Positions 1 to 8,026 are shown, numbered from the stretch's first letter. The stretch is 64,000 bases of DNA from Clostridia bacterium (GCA_017631085.1 JAGBTY010000053.1:1-64000); one strand, 5' to 3'. Program-made: numbers and translations. The notes: generated by a model from the letters alone, not told the origin.

Positions 1-2
1 AT

Positions 3-191
3 AATTCGGGTAACACATCGACTTCGGAAGAAGAACAACCCTACGTTCTCAATACAAACACCAAGAAATTCCATTATCCCTCATGCAGTTCTGCCTCAAG
101 CATAAGCGCAAATAACCGCTCCGATGTGACCGACTCCAGAAGCGACCTGATAATCCAAGGATATTCACCATGTGGAAAATGTAAACCCTAA
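3..191 (+). CDS. C-terminal fragment of a protein with an Ada-like Cys cluster (5' partial)
   Basis: The third forward frame is open from the window edge to a TAA at 189-191 and encodes about 62 residues. It begins Glu/Ser/Thr-rich, then shows YVLNTNTKKFHYPSC and ends SPCGKCKP. This His/Cys pattern (HxPSC, then CGKC about 35 residues later) is the small Ada-like zinc-binding tail found at the C-terminus of some secreted Clostridia proteins, such as nuclease-like or ComEC/MBL-fold proteins. The main domain lies outside the window, so the enzyme cannot be named. A 16-bp hairpin starts 78 bases after the stop, in the position of a terminator. The reading frame and motif are seen directly; the zinc role is known from the motif family. 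Confidence 0.75.
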   Translation, partial: NSGNTSTSEEEQPYVLNTNTKKFHYPSCSSASSISANNRSDVTDSRSDLIIQGYSPCGKCKP

Positions 192-268
192 TTATCCTTT
201 TACAAAACAAATGACACCTAAGATCCACTCTTGTCAAAACTCACCGCATACTTTCTTTATAAAGAAAT

Positions 269-351
269 GTGGTTGTCTCAAATTCGAAATTTGAGACAAC
301 CACGAAATTTGTGTGTAAGGGGATAGTCAGATTTAGGCGAGAAGCGCCGTT
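269..351 (+). repeat. Hairpin-plus-tail repeat, copy A
   Basis: A perfect 16-bp stem (269-284 with 288-303, loop CGA) is followed by a 48-base tail at 304-351. The same hairpin-plus-tail unit occurs inverted at 4550-4632, where 44 of 48 tail bases match and all four differences are transitions. The stem bases differ between copies while pairing is kept. Beyond 351 copy A continues into a second imperfect palindrome to about 405, with arms TTCGAGAC and GTCTCGAA, which copy B lacks. Each copy lies just past the 3' end of a gene and in that gene's orientation. It may be a terminator-associated dispersed repeat or a small palindromic element. Confidence 0.8.
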
Positions 352-423
352 CTTCGAGACGTGAGGCGTACATAGGTACGTCGAGTCTCGAAAACGGTGG
401 TAGAAAAGTCCAATTAAAATATG

Positions 424-451
424 AAAACAGAGCCGAAAACGGCTCTGTTTT
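424..451. terminator. Bidirectional intrinsic terminator
   Basis: An 11-bp stem (424-434 with 441-451), loop GAAAAC, with A and T flanks. It lies downstream of the histidine kinase gene on the minus strand and could serve both directions. Confidence 0.75.
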
Positions 452-556
452 CTACATTATGATCGTTTCATTTGTGTTTTTGCTATTTGCGGGATAGCTT
501 TTTACTTTGTTTTCGGACTTTTCGGTGTCGTCAAATGTGACGGCCTCTTTTTATCT

Positions 557-1927
557 TTACTCTTTAAATACGATCTTTACTTCTGTTCCCTCGCTGAGCT
601 TACTTTTGATGGAAAGCTCGGCTTCGTACAGAGCGCAGATATGCTTGACGATAGCAAGTCCAAGACCTGTGCCACCCGTTTTCTTTGATCGCGATTTATC
701 TACCCGATAAAATCTTTCGCAAAGATGCGGAATGTTTTCCTCTGCTATACCTATACCGGTATCCCTCACTCGTACTGTCGCGCCGTTGGCGCTCTGTTCA
801 AGGATAACCTCTATCTCTCCGCCGTCCTTATTATAATTGACTGCGTTAGAGCAAAGATTTTGCATAAGCTCGTACATTCTTTTTTCGTCGGCAATGACCG
901 TGGCGCTTCCCTTGACGGTTGCCTTTATATTTTTTGCTTTTATAAGAGAAGCAAGCTCGGATATGACCTCTGTAGCTATGGTCTCCATCGAAACGCTGAC
1001 TGCCGTCTCGTCATCTTTAAGACTTTCAAGCTTTGAGAGCTTGAGCATATCGGATATGAGCTCTGACAGACGTAACGATTCCTTGTGTATTCGCTCGAGC
1101 TGTCTTCTTGTGACCTCATCCTCTTCTTTTGCAAGTGCTATCTCGGTAAGCCCGAGCATTGCCGTAAGCGGTGTCTTCAGCTCGTGAGAGGCGTTGGCGA
1201 AAAACTCCTCCTTTTGTCTTGAAAGCTCCTTTTGCGCCGTAATATATGATACTGTCTTTGCGTTCAGCTCGTTTATGTCGTTATAGATCGATACAAGCTC
1301 ACTATCCTTTATATCGGTAGGCAGAGGCTTGTAATCTCCCTCTGCAACAAGCTTAAGACTTGATGATATATCCGATATCCTTTTCGCAACGCTATCAGAC
1401 AGCCTACCCGCAAATATTCCCGCTATAACGGCACTTATAACAAGAGCAAGAAGCAAAAAAGGAATGGAAGATACGATATAGGTATTTATCTCTCCGCTTC
1501 TGACCGCAAGACGAATAAGCACCTCTTCTCCGTCAGAAAATTCGGTCATTATAGCATAATAGGTCATCTCACAACCAAAGGTCTCGGAATATCTTACAAC
1601 GACCTTCGGCTCACCCGATACTGCCGCGGCAACCTCTTCTCTGTCAATATGATTTTCAAGCTCCTCCACCGTATCGCTATCATAAAGGACATCTCCGTTG
1701 GGAGAGATCACGGTGACCCTGCATTCGTCCTGATCCCTGAAGATATCAAGAGCTGAAAAGCTTTCCGCGCTATCAAGCAGAGCCACGGTCAGCTCGGTCT
1801 CTGTCTTGAGTCTTTCGGATACAAGTTTTTTATTGGTAAAATAGGTTATAACGATACCCGAAAAAAAGACGATAAGAACCGATACGAGAGTGATTATAAA
1901 GCTTTTAAAAAATATATCCCTTTTCAT
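557..1927 (-). CDS. Membrane sensor histidine kinase (PhoR/VicK type)
   Basis: This 456-residue protein should autophosphorylate on His and pass the phosphate to the regulator encoded just upstream. It has a transmembrane segment at about 8-30, an extracytoplasmic sensor region, a second one at about 151-173, then a HAMP-like linker. The H-box FFANASHELKTPL places the catalytic His near residue 248. An N-box (NLCSNAVNYNKDGG) and G-boxes (DTGIGI, GGTGLGLAIVKH) form the HATPase domain. The ATG overlaps the end of the response regulator gene by four bases, so the two are translationally coupled. The signal is not readable from sequence. The neighbouring Na/Pi cotransporter with a PhoP-box-like repeat suggests phosphate sensing, which is inference. 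Confidence 0.93.
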   Translation of the reverse strand: MKRDIFFKSFIITLVSVLIVFFSGIVITYFTNKKLVSERLKTETELTVALLDSAESFSALDIFRDQDECRVTVISPNGDVLYDSDTVEELENHIDREEVAAAVSGEPKVVVRYSETFGCEMTYYAIMTEFSDGEEVLIRLAVRSGEINTYIVSSIPFLLLALVISAVIAGIFAGRLSDSVAKRISDISSSLKLVAEGDYKPLPTDIKDSELVSIYNDINELNAKTVSYITAQKELSRQKEEFFANASHELKTPLTAMLGLTEIALAKEEDEVTRRQLERIHKESLRLSELISDMLKLSKLESLKDDETAVSVSMETIATEVISELASLIKAKNIKATVKGSATVIADEKRMYELMQNLCSNAVNYNKDGGEIEVILEQSANGATVRVRDTGIGIAEENIPHLCERFYRVDKSRSKKTGGTGLGLAIVKHICALYEAELSIKSKLSEGTEVKIVFKE

Positions 1928-2598
1928 ATATTCTCGAACCTGTATCCTATTCCTCTAACGGTAATTATATATTCGACTTCAGCACCCGCGCTCTTTATCT
2001 TATCTCGCAGCGTAGCCATATGCATATCGAGAGTCCTCGTCTCACCGATAAATTCTTCTCCCCAGACCTCTCTGAACATATCCTCTCGGTTCACGGTTAT
2101 ACCCGCCTGACCTATGAGCATTTTGAGCAGTTTGAATTCCTTAAGCGTCAATTTAAGATCTTCGCCCTTATAAAAGACCTTGTATGTATTATTGTCAACT
2201 GTAAATCCTCCCGCCTGAGTCACGTAAAGATTTGCGCGACGCAGATTTGTCCTGACTCTCGCCATAAGCTCAAGTATGGAAAAGGGTTTTGACATATAGT
2301 CATCTGCCCCCTTGTTGAGACCCTTAACAAAGGATATCTCATCTGACTTTGCGCTGACGATAATGACAGGTACTCTCTCGTCTGTCTCTCTTATTTTGGT
2401 AAGTATGGTATATCCGTCCATATCCGGCAACATGATATCGAGGATTATTATATCTGGCCTTACCTTATTGAACATTTCAAAAAAGTCCTTACCCGAGGAA
2501 AAGAGCTTTACGAGATACTCGTTCTCAAACGCTCCCTCGTATACCTCCTGTATTCCCTCGTCATCCTCTACTACATATATCATCGTGTTATTCTTCAT
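1924..2598 (-). CDS. OmpR/PhoB-family response regulator
   Basis: A 224-residue two-domain regulator. The receiver domain (about 1-120) has the acidic pair EDD near residue 11, the phosphoacceptor Asp at about residue 54 in IIILDIMLPDMDG, and the conserved Lys in the SKPF motif. The C-terminal half (about 130-224) is a winged-helix DNA-binding domain ending in the typical TVRGIGYRFE. It is first in an operon with the histidine kinase (four-base overlap), preceded by GGAG seven bases before the ATG and a promoter at 2655-2683. It is the closest candidate regulator for the phosphate cotransporter gene upstream on the same strand. Confidence 0.94.
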   Translation of the reverse strand: MKNNTMIYVVEDDEGIQEVYEGAFENEYLVKLFSSGKDFFEMFNKVRPDIIILDIMLPDMDGYTILTKIRETDERVPVIIVSAKSDEISFVKGLNKGADDYMSKPFSILELMARVRTNLRRANLYVTQAGGFTVDNNTYKVFYKGEDLKLTLKEFKLLKMLIGQAGITVNREDMFREVWGEEFIGETRTLDMHMATLRDKIKSAGAEVEYIITVRGIGYRFENI

Positions 2599-2633
2599 AT
2601 TATCGCTCCGTCACGTGTAAAATAGTTAGCCTA

Positions 2634-2646
2634 ATTTGACTCAAAT
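2634..2646. promoter_or_regulatory. Palindrome near the transcription start of the two-component operon
   Basis: A 13-base palindrome, ATTTGA-C-TCAAAT, lies just downstream of the predicted -10 box on the minus strand. Its position would suit a repressor or autoregulatory site. No binding protein is known. Confidence 0.35.
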
Positions 2647-2654
2647 CTATAGCA

Positions 2655-2683
2655 ATTATATCATGTTTTTTTAATTTTTTCAA
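2655..2683 (-). promoter_or_regulatory. Promoter of the response regulator/kinase operon
   Basis: On the minus strand TTGAAA (2678-2683) and TATAAT (2655-2660) are separated by 17 bases. The promoter lies immediately beyond the cotransporter stop codon, so the two-component genes can be transcribed independently of it. Confidence 0.7.
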
Positions 2684-2687
2684 CTGC

Positions 2688-4436
2688 TTATATGAACGAA
2701 ATATATTTATCGGTATACTCCAAATATTTTTTCTTATAGAACTCACTGTCGCTTCTGATGTGCCCAAGCGATTCATGGAGATTCATGTTCTGTGAGCCTA
2801 TATCTATAATACAGCCTGCGATATTCGAGCAATGGTCGGAGACACGCTCCATGTTGGTGATAAGATCGCTCCATACAAATCCCGCCTCAATACCGCAATT
2901 CCCCGCTCTCAAACGGTCTATATGTCTTGCGCGAAGAAGCTCTTTCATTCTGTCTATTACCTGTTCGAGGGGCTCTACAAGCTCTGCAGTATCCTTGCTT
3001 TCCTCAACAAACGCCTTATATGATAGCTCAACGATCTCAAGAGTGGCATTGCAAAGAGCCTTCATTTCCGCCTCTGCCTCAGGAGAAAAGCTCGTAGACT
3101 TCTCACGCATTTCCTCGGCAGACTCAAGAATATTCACGGCATGGTCGCTGATACGCTCAAAGTCTCCTATCGCCTTCAGAAGCATGGATGCCATCGCTCC
3201 TTCTTTTTCATTTAAAGGGTGAGAGCTTATCTTAACAAGATAGCTTCCGATAATATCCTCATAATGGTCGGTCTTATCCTCTGCCTCGCGTATCGACTGT
3301 GCCTTTGCTTTATCATACTCACCAAGACATGAGATACTCTCGGCAAGAGCATCGGTCGCAACTTTTGCCATATCAATTGTCACAGCGTGAGCTCTTTCAA
3401 GGGCGACAGCCGAGGTCGCAAGAAGTCTTTCGTCAAGCTCCGAAGCAGTCTCAGGAAGCTTTGAATCGGGAACAAGCTTATAAGCAAGCTTTTCAAGAAG
3501 CCCTGACATTGGAAGCAATAATAGAGTACACGCCAGATTAAACATAGAATGGGCAATAGCAATACCTGCAAGAGATGCCGCCTCGTCAAAAATAATGGGT
3601 GCGGCGATAAGGTCTGTCGCGGTAAATGCGCCAAGACATACAATAGTACCTATCACATTAAATGAAAGATGGACGAACGCTGCCCTCTTTGCGTTTTTGG
3701 TCGTTCCCACCGAGGATATCATTGCAGTCACGCAGGTTCCGATATTCTGTCCCATAATTATCGGGATAGCAGCTCCGTAAGAGACGGCGCCCGTCGCCGC
3801 CAATGCCTGAAGGATACCAACAGAGGCAGAGCTTGACTGGATAATGGCTGTAAGTATCGCTCCTGCAAGTACACCGAGAATAGGATTTTTGAAGGCTATG
3901 AAAAGCTCGGTAAATGCTGGTATATCTCTGAGCCCCGATACAGCTCCCGTCATTGCCTCCATGCCAAACATCAAGGTTGCGAAGCCCAAAAGAACGGTTC
4001 CGATATCCTTTTTTCTGTTGCTCTTTGTAAACATAAACAGAACTATTCCAAGAAGAGCAAGGACGGGTGTAAAGGACGAGGGCTTCAACAGCTTGAGGAA
4101 TATGCTGTCTCCTGATATGCCGCTGAGACTGAGTATCCATGCGGTCACTGTCGTACCGATATTAGCACCCATAATAACAGATATGGATTGCTTAAGGCTC
4201 ATAACTCCCGAGTTTACAAATCCGACTACCATTACAGTAGTAGCCGATGAACTTTGTATCACTGCCGTAACACCAAGACCTGTCAAAAGTCCCCTTATCT
4301 TGCCCGACGTCAGCTTTCCTATCATTATCTCAAGCCTTCCGCCTGCACTCCGTTCAAGTGCGCTTCCCATCACATTCATTCCAAATAGGAAAAGGCACAA
4401 TCCTCCTATAAGCGACAAAACGTCAAAAATATCCAT
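2688..4436 (-). CDS. Na/Pi cotransporter family protein with C-terminal PhoU-like domain
   Basis: A 582-residue membrane protein of the NptA/YjbB type, expected to move phosphate coupled to sodium. It carries two repeated Na_Pi_cotrans units, each with the hallmark QSSSA motif (about residues 61-65 and 200-204) inside hydrophobic segments. Residues from about 340 on form a soluble helical PhoU-like region. The length suits the fused family. AAAGGAGACA precedes the ATG. Upstream lie two TTTACA hexamers five bases apart, resembling a PhoP box, and downstream is a PhoR/PhoB-like pair, so phosphate-responsive control is plausible. Direction of transport (import or export) cannot be decided from sequence. 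Confidence 0.92.
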   Translation of the reverse strand: MDIFDVLSLIGGLCLFLFGMNVMGSALERSAGGRLEIMIGKLTSGKIRGLLTGLGVTAVIQSSSATTVMVVGFVNSGVMSLKQSISVIMGANIGTTVTAWILSLSGISGDSIFLKLLKPSSFTPVLALLGIVLFMFTKSNRKKDIGTVLLGFATLMFGMEAMTGAVSGLRDIPAFTELFIAFKNPILGVLAGAILTAIIQSSSASVGILQALAATGAVSYGAAIPIIMGQNIGTCVTAMISSVGTTKNAKRAAFVHLSFNVIGTIVCLGAFTATDLIAAPIIFDEAASLAGIAIAHSMFNLACTLLLLPMSGLLEKLAYKLVPDSKLPETASELDERLLATSAVALERAHAVTIDMAKVATDALAESISCLGEYDKAKAQSIREAEDKTDHYEDIIGSYLVKISSHPLNEKEGAMASMLLKAIGDFERISDHAVNILESAEEMREKSTSFSPEAEAEMKALCNATLEIVELSYKAFVEESKDTAELVEPLEQVIDRMKELLRARHIDRLRAGNCGIEAGFVWSDLITNMERVSDHCSNIAGCIIDIGSQNMNLHESLGHIRSDSEFYKKKYLEYTDKYISFI

Positions 4437-4523
4437 TCATTGTCTCCTTTATTACTTTTTTTCGTTATACCAATATTTTATCTTTTTGCGCCTATTTCTG
4501 CTATCACGCTCATATCTAATAAA

Positions 4524-4540
4524 TGTAAAGTTTATGTAAA
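4524..4540 (-). promoter_or_regulatory. PhoP-box-like direct repeat upstream of the phosphate cotransporter
   Basis: On the minus strand TTTACA repeats with a 5-base spacer (plus-strand TGTAAA at 4524-4529 and 4535-4540). In Gram-positive bacteria PhoP binds repeats of TT(A/T/C)ACA at 11-base period. The third period is only weakly matched. The site is about 90 bases before the start codon. Confidence 0.5.
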
Positions 4541-4549
4541 TACCCCAAA

Positions 4550-4632
4550 AACGGCACTTCTCGCCTAAATCTGACTACCCCCTTGCACACGAATTTCGGG
4601 GCAGTCTCAATTTTTGAATTTGAGACTGCCCC
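4550..4632 (-). repeat. Hairpin-plus-tail repeat, copy B (inverted)
   Basis: Reading the minus strand, a 13-bp stem (4598-4610 with 4620-4632) is followed by a 48-base tail (4550-4597) that matches copy A at 304-351 in 44 of 48 positions. The outer stem pairs differ from copy A yet still pair. The hairpin sits 18 bases past the HAD-IIA gene and probably terminates it. Confidence 0.8.
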
Positions 4633-4650
4633 GTTAAGCATTTTATATTG

Positions 4651-5433
4651 TCATTTAATATTCTTTACGATATCCCCAACACCGTCAAGTATATACTTCG
4701 GTCTGTATGGGAAGCTTCCGATATCCTCTCTTGCGGTAACTCCCGTAAGAACGAGAACCGTGTCGATATTCGACTCTATTCCCGCAATTATATCAGTATC
4801 CATTCTGTCTCCGATAAACGCGATCTCGTCACTGTGACAGCCGAGCTTTCTCAAGCCGTGTCTGAGCATGAGCGGGTTAGGCTTACCGACAAAATAAGGT
4901 TTCTTTCCCGTCGCTATCTCAATAGGAGCAATGAGAGAGCCGGTTGCGGGCATTATTCCCTTTTCGGTAACTCCCACCGTATCGGGATTCGTTCCTATAA
5001 GCTTCGCTCCGTTATTTACAAGAGCTATCGCCTTTTCTATTTTCTCGAAGCTATATGTCCTCGTCTCACCGATGACAACATATTCGGGATTTACGTCGTT
5101 CATGTATATCTTCTGGTCGTAAAGCGCCTTTGAGAGAGATGCCTCTCCTATAACATAAGCCGTACATCCGGGGCTCTGGGTATTGAGAAATTCAGCGGTC
5201 GCCATGGCGCTCGTATAAAAGCAATCAGGGGATACTGAAAGTCCCATTCGCTCGAGCTTCATGCTAAGCTCGTGTGGTGTTCTTTCGGGACTGTTCGTAA
5301 GAAAAACAAATTTTTTATCCGCCTCTATCATCCAATTGACAAACTCGGCTACGCCGTCAAGTATTTTGCTTCCGTGGTAGATAACTCCATCCATGTCACA
5401 GATAAAGCCTTTTTTATTTCTGATGTTTTCCAT
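4651..5433 (-). CDS. HAD-IIA (NagD-like) sugar phosphatase family hydrolase
   Basis: A 260-residue cytoplasmic HAD phosphatase. The nucleophile motif DMDGVIYHG sits at residues 13-21, the LTNSPERTP loop with the motif II Ser/Thr follows, and motif IV is GDRMDTDI near residue 200. The large cap between motifs II and III fits subclass IIA, whose members dephosphorylate nucleotides, p-nitrophenyl phosphate or sugar phosphates. I chose the ATG at 5433 because AAGGAG lies at proper spacing before it, while upstream in-frame starts lack a ribosome site. It is a single gene. The substrate is unknown. Confidence 0.9.
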   Translation of the reverse strand: MENIRNKKGFICDMDGVIYHGSKILDGVAEFVNWMIEADKKFVFLTNSPERTPHELSMKLERMGLSVSPDCFYTSAMATAEFLNTQSPGCTAYVIGEASLSKALYDQKIYMNDVNPEYVVIGETRTYSFEKIEKAIALVNNGAKLIGTNPDTVGVTEKGIMPATGSLIAPIEIATGKKPYFVGKPNPLMLRHGLRKLGCHSDEIAFIGDRMDTDIIAGIESNIDTVLVLTGVTAREDIGSFPYRPKYILDGVGDIVKNIK

Positions 5434-5524
5434 AGCGATCTCCTTTTTATTATATAAATATATAATAACACAACACATTTGAATTGTCAAGAAGATATAT
5501 TTTTTGAGTATTTTGTTTTTTCTA

Positions 5525-5553
5525 TTGACAAAGATATCTCGTTGTGGTATAAT
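5525..5553 (+). promoter_or_regulatory. Promoter of the TetR regulator gene
   Basis: TTGACA (5525-5530) and TATAAT (5548-5553) are spaced exactly 17 bases. The palindromic operator follows six bases after the -10 box and covers the expected transcription start. Confidence 0.85.
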
Positions 5554-5558
5554 ACGTT

Positions 5559-5575
5559 CAGCACACAGTGTGCTG
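5559..5575. promoter_or_regulatory. Palindromic operator, copy 1 (TetR autoregulation)
   Basis: A perfect 17-base inverted repeat, CAGCACAC-A-GTGTGCTG. The 15-base core recurs as its reverse complement in front of the acyl-CoA synthetase gene at 6217-6235. Its place over the start site of the tetR gene predicts autorepression. Confidence 0.8.
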
Positions 5576-5585
5576 GAGGTTAAAA

Positions 5586-6167
5586 ATGGTAAAAAAGACT
5601 CCCGAACTTATTTGTGACGAAATGTCTGCTCTGATAATCCGCACCGCCGAGGAGATAGCGACCGAAAAGGGCGCGGACAAGGTAACGGTCAGAAGCATAC
5701 TCGTTGCCCTCGGCATTACCAATCGAGTTTTCTACAATCGATTTCACAATATTGACGAGGTACTTACGATAGTCTATGAAAATACCGTCCTGAAAATACG
5801 AAAGAGTCTTTCCTCGGGCTTTGACCCTGACGGTGACTTCTTTTCACAGGTCATCGACATCGTTGCCAAGACGTTGAGGCTTTCCTATGAAAACAAGATG
5901 CGTTTCAATCAGTATGTTTTTGAATACGATTCCGAATCTGACGACAATTTCAAATGGTGGAATTCGGAGATCAAAAAGCTTATTGAATACGGGAAAGTAA
6001 AAGGACACCTCAAGGACGTTGACACGGAGATCATGAGCTACGCTATCTGGTGCTTCATAAGAGGATATAACGCAGACGCCATCGGCAGAGCCATTCCCAT
6101 GGACGAAGCTGAGAGAAATTTTAAATATTCATTCGGAGTGCTTCTCGACGGAATGAAAAAGCAATGA
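5586..6167 (+). CDS. TetR-family transcriptional regulator
   Basis: A 193-residue one-component regulator. Residues about 15-60 form the TetR helix-turn-helix, with VTVRSILVALGITNRVFYNRF as recognition region (positions about 33-53). The C-terminal part is an all-helical ligand-binding and dimer domain with no recognisable subfamily signature. The ATG at 5586 is preferred over an upstream start at 5568, because GGAGG lies seven bases before it and the upstream codon falls inside the operator. The gene is followed by an acyl-CoA synthetase whose promoter carries the same palindrome, so it probably represses both. An acyl-CoA or fatty acid ligand is inference. Confidence 0.9.
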   Translation: MVKKTPELICDEMSALIIRTAEEIATEKGADKVTVRSILVALGITNRVFYNRFHNIDEVLTIVYENTVLKIRKSLSSGFDPDGDFFSQVIDIVAKTLRLSYENKMRFNQYVFEYDSESDDNFKWWNSEIKKLIEYGKVKGHLKDVDTEIMSYAIWCFIRGYNADAIGRAIPMDEAERNFKYSFGVLLDGMKKQ

Positions 6168-6190
6168 TCACTATAAATTTTATACAGAGG

Positions 6191-6219
6191 TGGACACCAC
6201 TTCTGTATGCATATATACA
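6191..6219 (+). promoter_or_regulatory. Candidate promoter of the acyl-CoA synthetase gene
   Basis: TGGACA (6191-6196) and TATACA (6214-6219) are 17 bases apart, and the -10 box overlaps the palindromic operator. A TATAAT at 6273-6278 is an alternative -10 but has no good -35 partner. Confidence 0.5.
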
Positions 6220-6235
6220 GCACACTGTGTGCTGT
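6217..6235. promoter_or_regulatory. Palindromic operator, copy 2
   Basis: A perfect 19-base inverted repeat, ACAGCACAC-T-GTGTGCTGT, containing the reverse complement of the core found at 5560-5574. It overlaps the candidate -10 box, as expected for repression by the adjacent TetR protein. Confidence 0.8.
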
Positions 6236-6291
6236 GAATAACAGAGATAAAAAATAAAAATAATAACGTTAGTATAATTTAAGGAGAGTTT

Positions 6292-7989
6292 ATGAAAGAT
6301 CAAAAGATTCACGAAACACTTGAGTTCGCAAATATGCGTGAACTCATTGAATGGGCAGGCGAGACTCACGGGAACAAAGTAGCTTATTCCTACCGTCAAA
6401 AGCCCTCTGACAAGGACATAGTCAAGGTCACCTTCAACCAATTCAGAAAGGACGTAAGAGGACTTGCGACCCAACTTATATCTATGGGTTGTAGCGGAAA
6501 GAAGTGCGTTGTTATAGGAAAGTTTTCATATGACTTTGCGCTCATGTATTTTGCCACCATGTCTATCGGCGCAGTTCTTGTTCCGCTTGACCGAGATTGG
6601 CAGACAGAGGAGCTTACAAAAACTGCCGAAGTAGCAGAAGCTGCTTTTCTTTTCTGTGACGAAGACATACGTGAAAAAGCAGAAGCTATAGAAAAAGCTC
6701 TTCCCCTCTCTGCTCCCCTTGTATATATGCAGGCAAAGGAAAACGAGCGAAATATATCTATCCTCTCGGCAAAAGGTCAGATGCTCTTTGCGAAGGACTC
6801 TTCACCCTATTTTGACACTCTCATCGATAATGAGACAATGTCTCTTTTGGTATTTACCTCGGGCACTACGGGTAAGGGCAAAGGAGTTATGCTCTCGCAA
6901 AAGAATATCCTTTCAAACATTTGCTCTGCAATTCCCTATATTGATTATTCCGACAAGACCATCGGTGTGCTCCCCCCTCACCACACATACGGCTCAAGCA
7001 TTATGTTTGCAGGTCACGCAATAATAGGAGCTGAGATCTACGTGTCGTCAGGACTTCGTTATATAACAAAAGAGCTTAAGGAGCAAGCTCCAGGCCACCT
7101 CGTCCTCGTTCCCCTTTATCTCGAGACATTCTATCGCAGGATACAGGCTACCGTCAAGGAGCAGGGCAAGGATAAGATACTCTCACGCATGATAAAATTC
7201 AGTAATGCCTTGAGAAAAACGGGTGTTGACAAACGCCGTCAATTCTTCTCTTCGGTAAGAGCGGCTTTCGGAGGAGAAGTAAAGACTATAATTTCCGGCG
7301 GTGCGCCTATAAACCCCGAAATCCTTACCTTCTTTGACTCCATCGGCATATCTACTCTCAACGGATATGGCATCACCGAGTGTGCCCCCCTCATATCCTT
7401 CACACGTTCTAAAAACAACGTACACGGAAGTGTGGGAAACGTAATAGACGTAGACACTGTAAAAATAAACAATCCAAACGAAGACGGTGAAGGAGAAATA
7501 CTCGTAAAAGGCCCTAATGTAATGCTCGGTTACTACAATGACGAAGAAGCGACCAATGAAGCTATCGACTCGCTTGGATATTTCAAGACGGGCGACTATG
7601 GACGCCTTGACGATAATGGTATCCTTCATATAACGGGAAGAAAGAAAAATCTCATAATACTTTCAAACGGAAAAAACGTTTACCCCGAGGAAATAGAAAA
7701 TGAGCTTATCGCTGTTCCGGGCATTCTTGAAATTATAGTATATGAAGGTCAAAGCAAGAGAGGCCTTGCCCACAATGCCATCGTTGCAGAAATTTATCCT
7801 GACCGCGAATTTTTCAAGAAAAACGGAATCGAGGATATAAAATCATACCTTAAGGGATTTGTTGATGAATACAATAAGACCGCCGTACCCTATAAGAAAA
7901 TAACGGTAATCAAAGTCAGAGAAGACGAATTCCCCAAGAATACCCTCCGCAAAATAATGAGATTTAAGATTGACACAACAATAGAATAA
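6292..7989 (+). CDS. AMP-binding acyl-CoA synthetase (long-chain fatty acid-CoA ligase type)
   Basis: A 565-residue adenylate-forming ligase, predicted to activate a carboxylic acid with ATP and couple it to CoA. Motifs in order: the P-loop-like FTSGTTGKGKGVMLS (about 186-200), GYGITECAPLIS (about 358), TGDYGRL (about 432) and the hinge/C-terminal RKKNLIILSNGKNVYPEEIE. The length matches long-chain (FadD/Faa) relatives. AAGGAG precedes the ATG. No acyl-CoA dehydrogenase or thiolase gene is nearby, so a lipid remodelling or exogenous fatty acid uptake role is as likely as degradation. Shared operators tie it to the TetR gene upstream. Confidence 0.9.
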   Translation: MKDQKIHETLEFANMRELIEWAGETHGNKVAYSYRQKPSDKDIVKVTFNQFRKDVRGLATQLISMGCSGKKCVVIGKFSYDFALMYFATMSIGAVLVPLDRDWQTEELTKTAEVAEAAFLFCDEDIREKAEAIEKALPLSAPLVYMQAKENERNISILSAKGQMLFAKDSSPYFDTLIDNETMSLLVFTSGTTGKGKGVMLSQKNILSNICSAIPYIDYSDKTIGVLPPHHTYGSSIMFAGHAIIGAEIYVSSGLRYITKELKEQAPGHLVLVPLYLETFYRRIQATVKEQGKDKILSRMIKFSNALRKTGVDKRRQFFSSVRAAFGGEVKTIISGGAPINPEILTFFDSIGISTLNGYGITECAPLISFTRSKNNVHGSVGNVIDVDTVKINNPNEDGEGEILVKGPNVMLGYYNDEEATNEAIDSLGYFKTGDYGRLDDNGILHITGRKKNLIILSNGKNVYPEEIENELIAVPGILEIIVYEGQSKRGLAHNAIVAEIYPDREFFKKNGIEDIKSYLKGFVDEYNKTAVPYKKITVIKVREDEFPKNTLRKIMRFKIDTTIE

Positions 7990-7991
7990 AT

Positions 7992-8026
7992 AAAACAGGA
8001 CTTCGCTTTATGCGAAGTCCTGTTTT
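7992..8026. terminator. Bidirectional terminator after the acyl-CoA synthetase gene
   Basis: A perfect 15-bp stem (7992-8006 with 8012-8026) with a 5-base loop and A/T flanks lies between two converging genes. Confidence 0.9.

Larger units (their letters stand above)
192..556. other. Intergenic region with hairpin repeat and terminator, no gene
   Basis: This gap separates two converging genes. It contains the hairpin-plus-tail repeat (269-351), a longer imperfect palindrome (about 341-405) and a bidirectional terminator (424-451). I see no convincing reading frame with a ribosome site. Confidence 0.7.

Noticed and set aside
49..237. A 62-codon frame on the minus strand at the window start
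   Set aside because: It overlaps the plus-strand Cys-rich tail, which has a recognisable motif, and has no ribosome site or family match.
269..4632. Composite transposon around the two-component and phosphate genes
   Set aside because: The inverted repeats carry no transposase gene and no target duplication that I can see, and each copy is explained as an element following a gene end.
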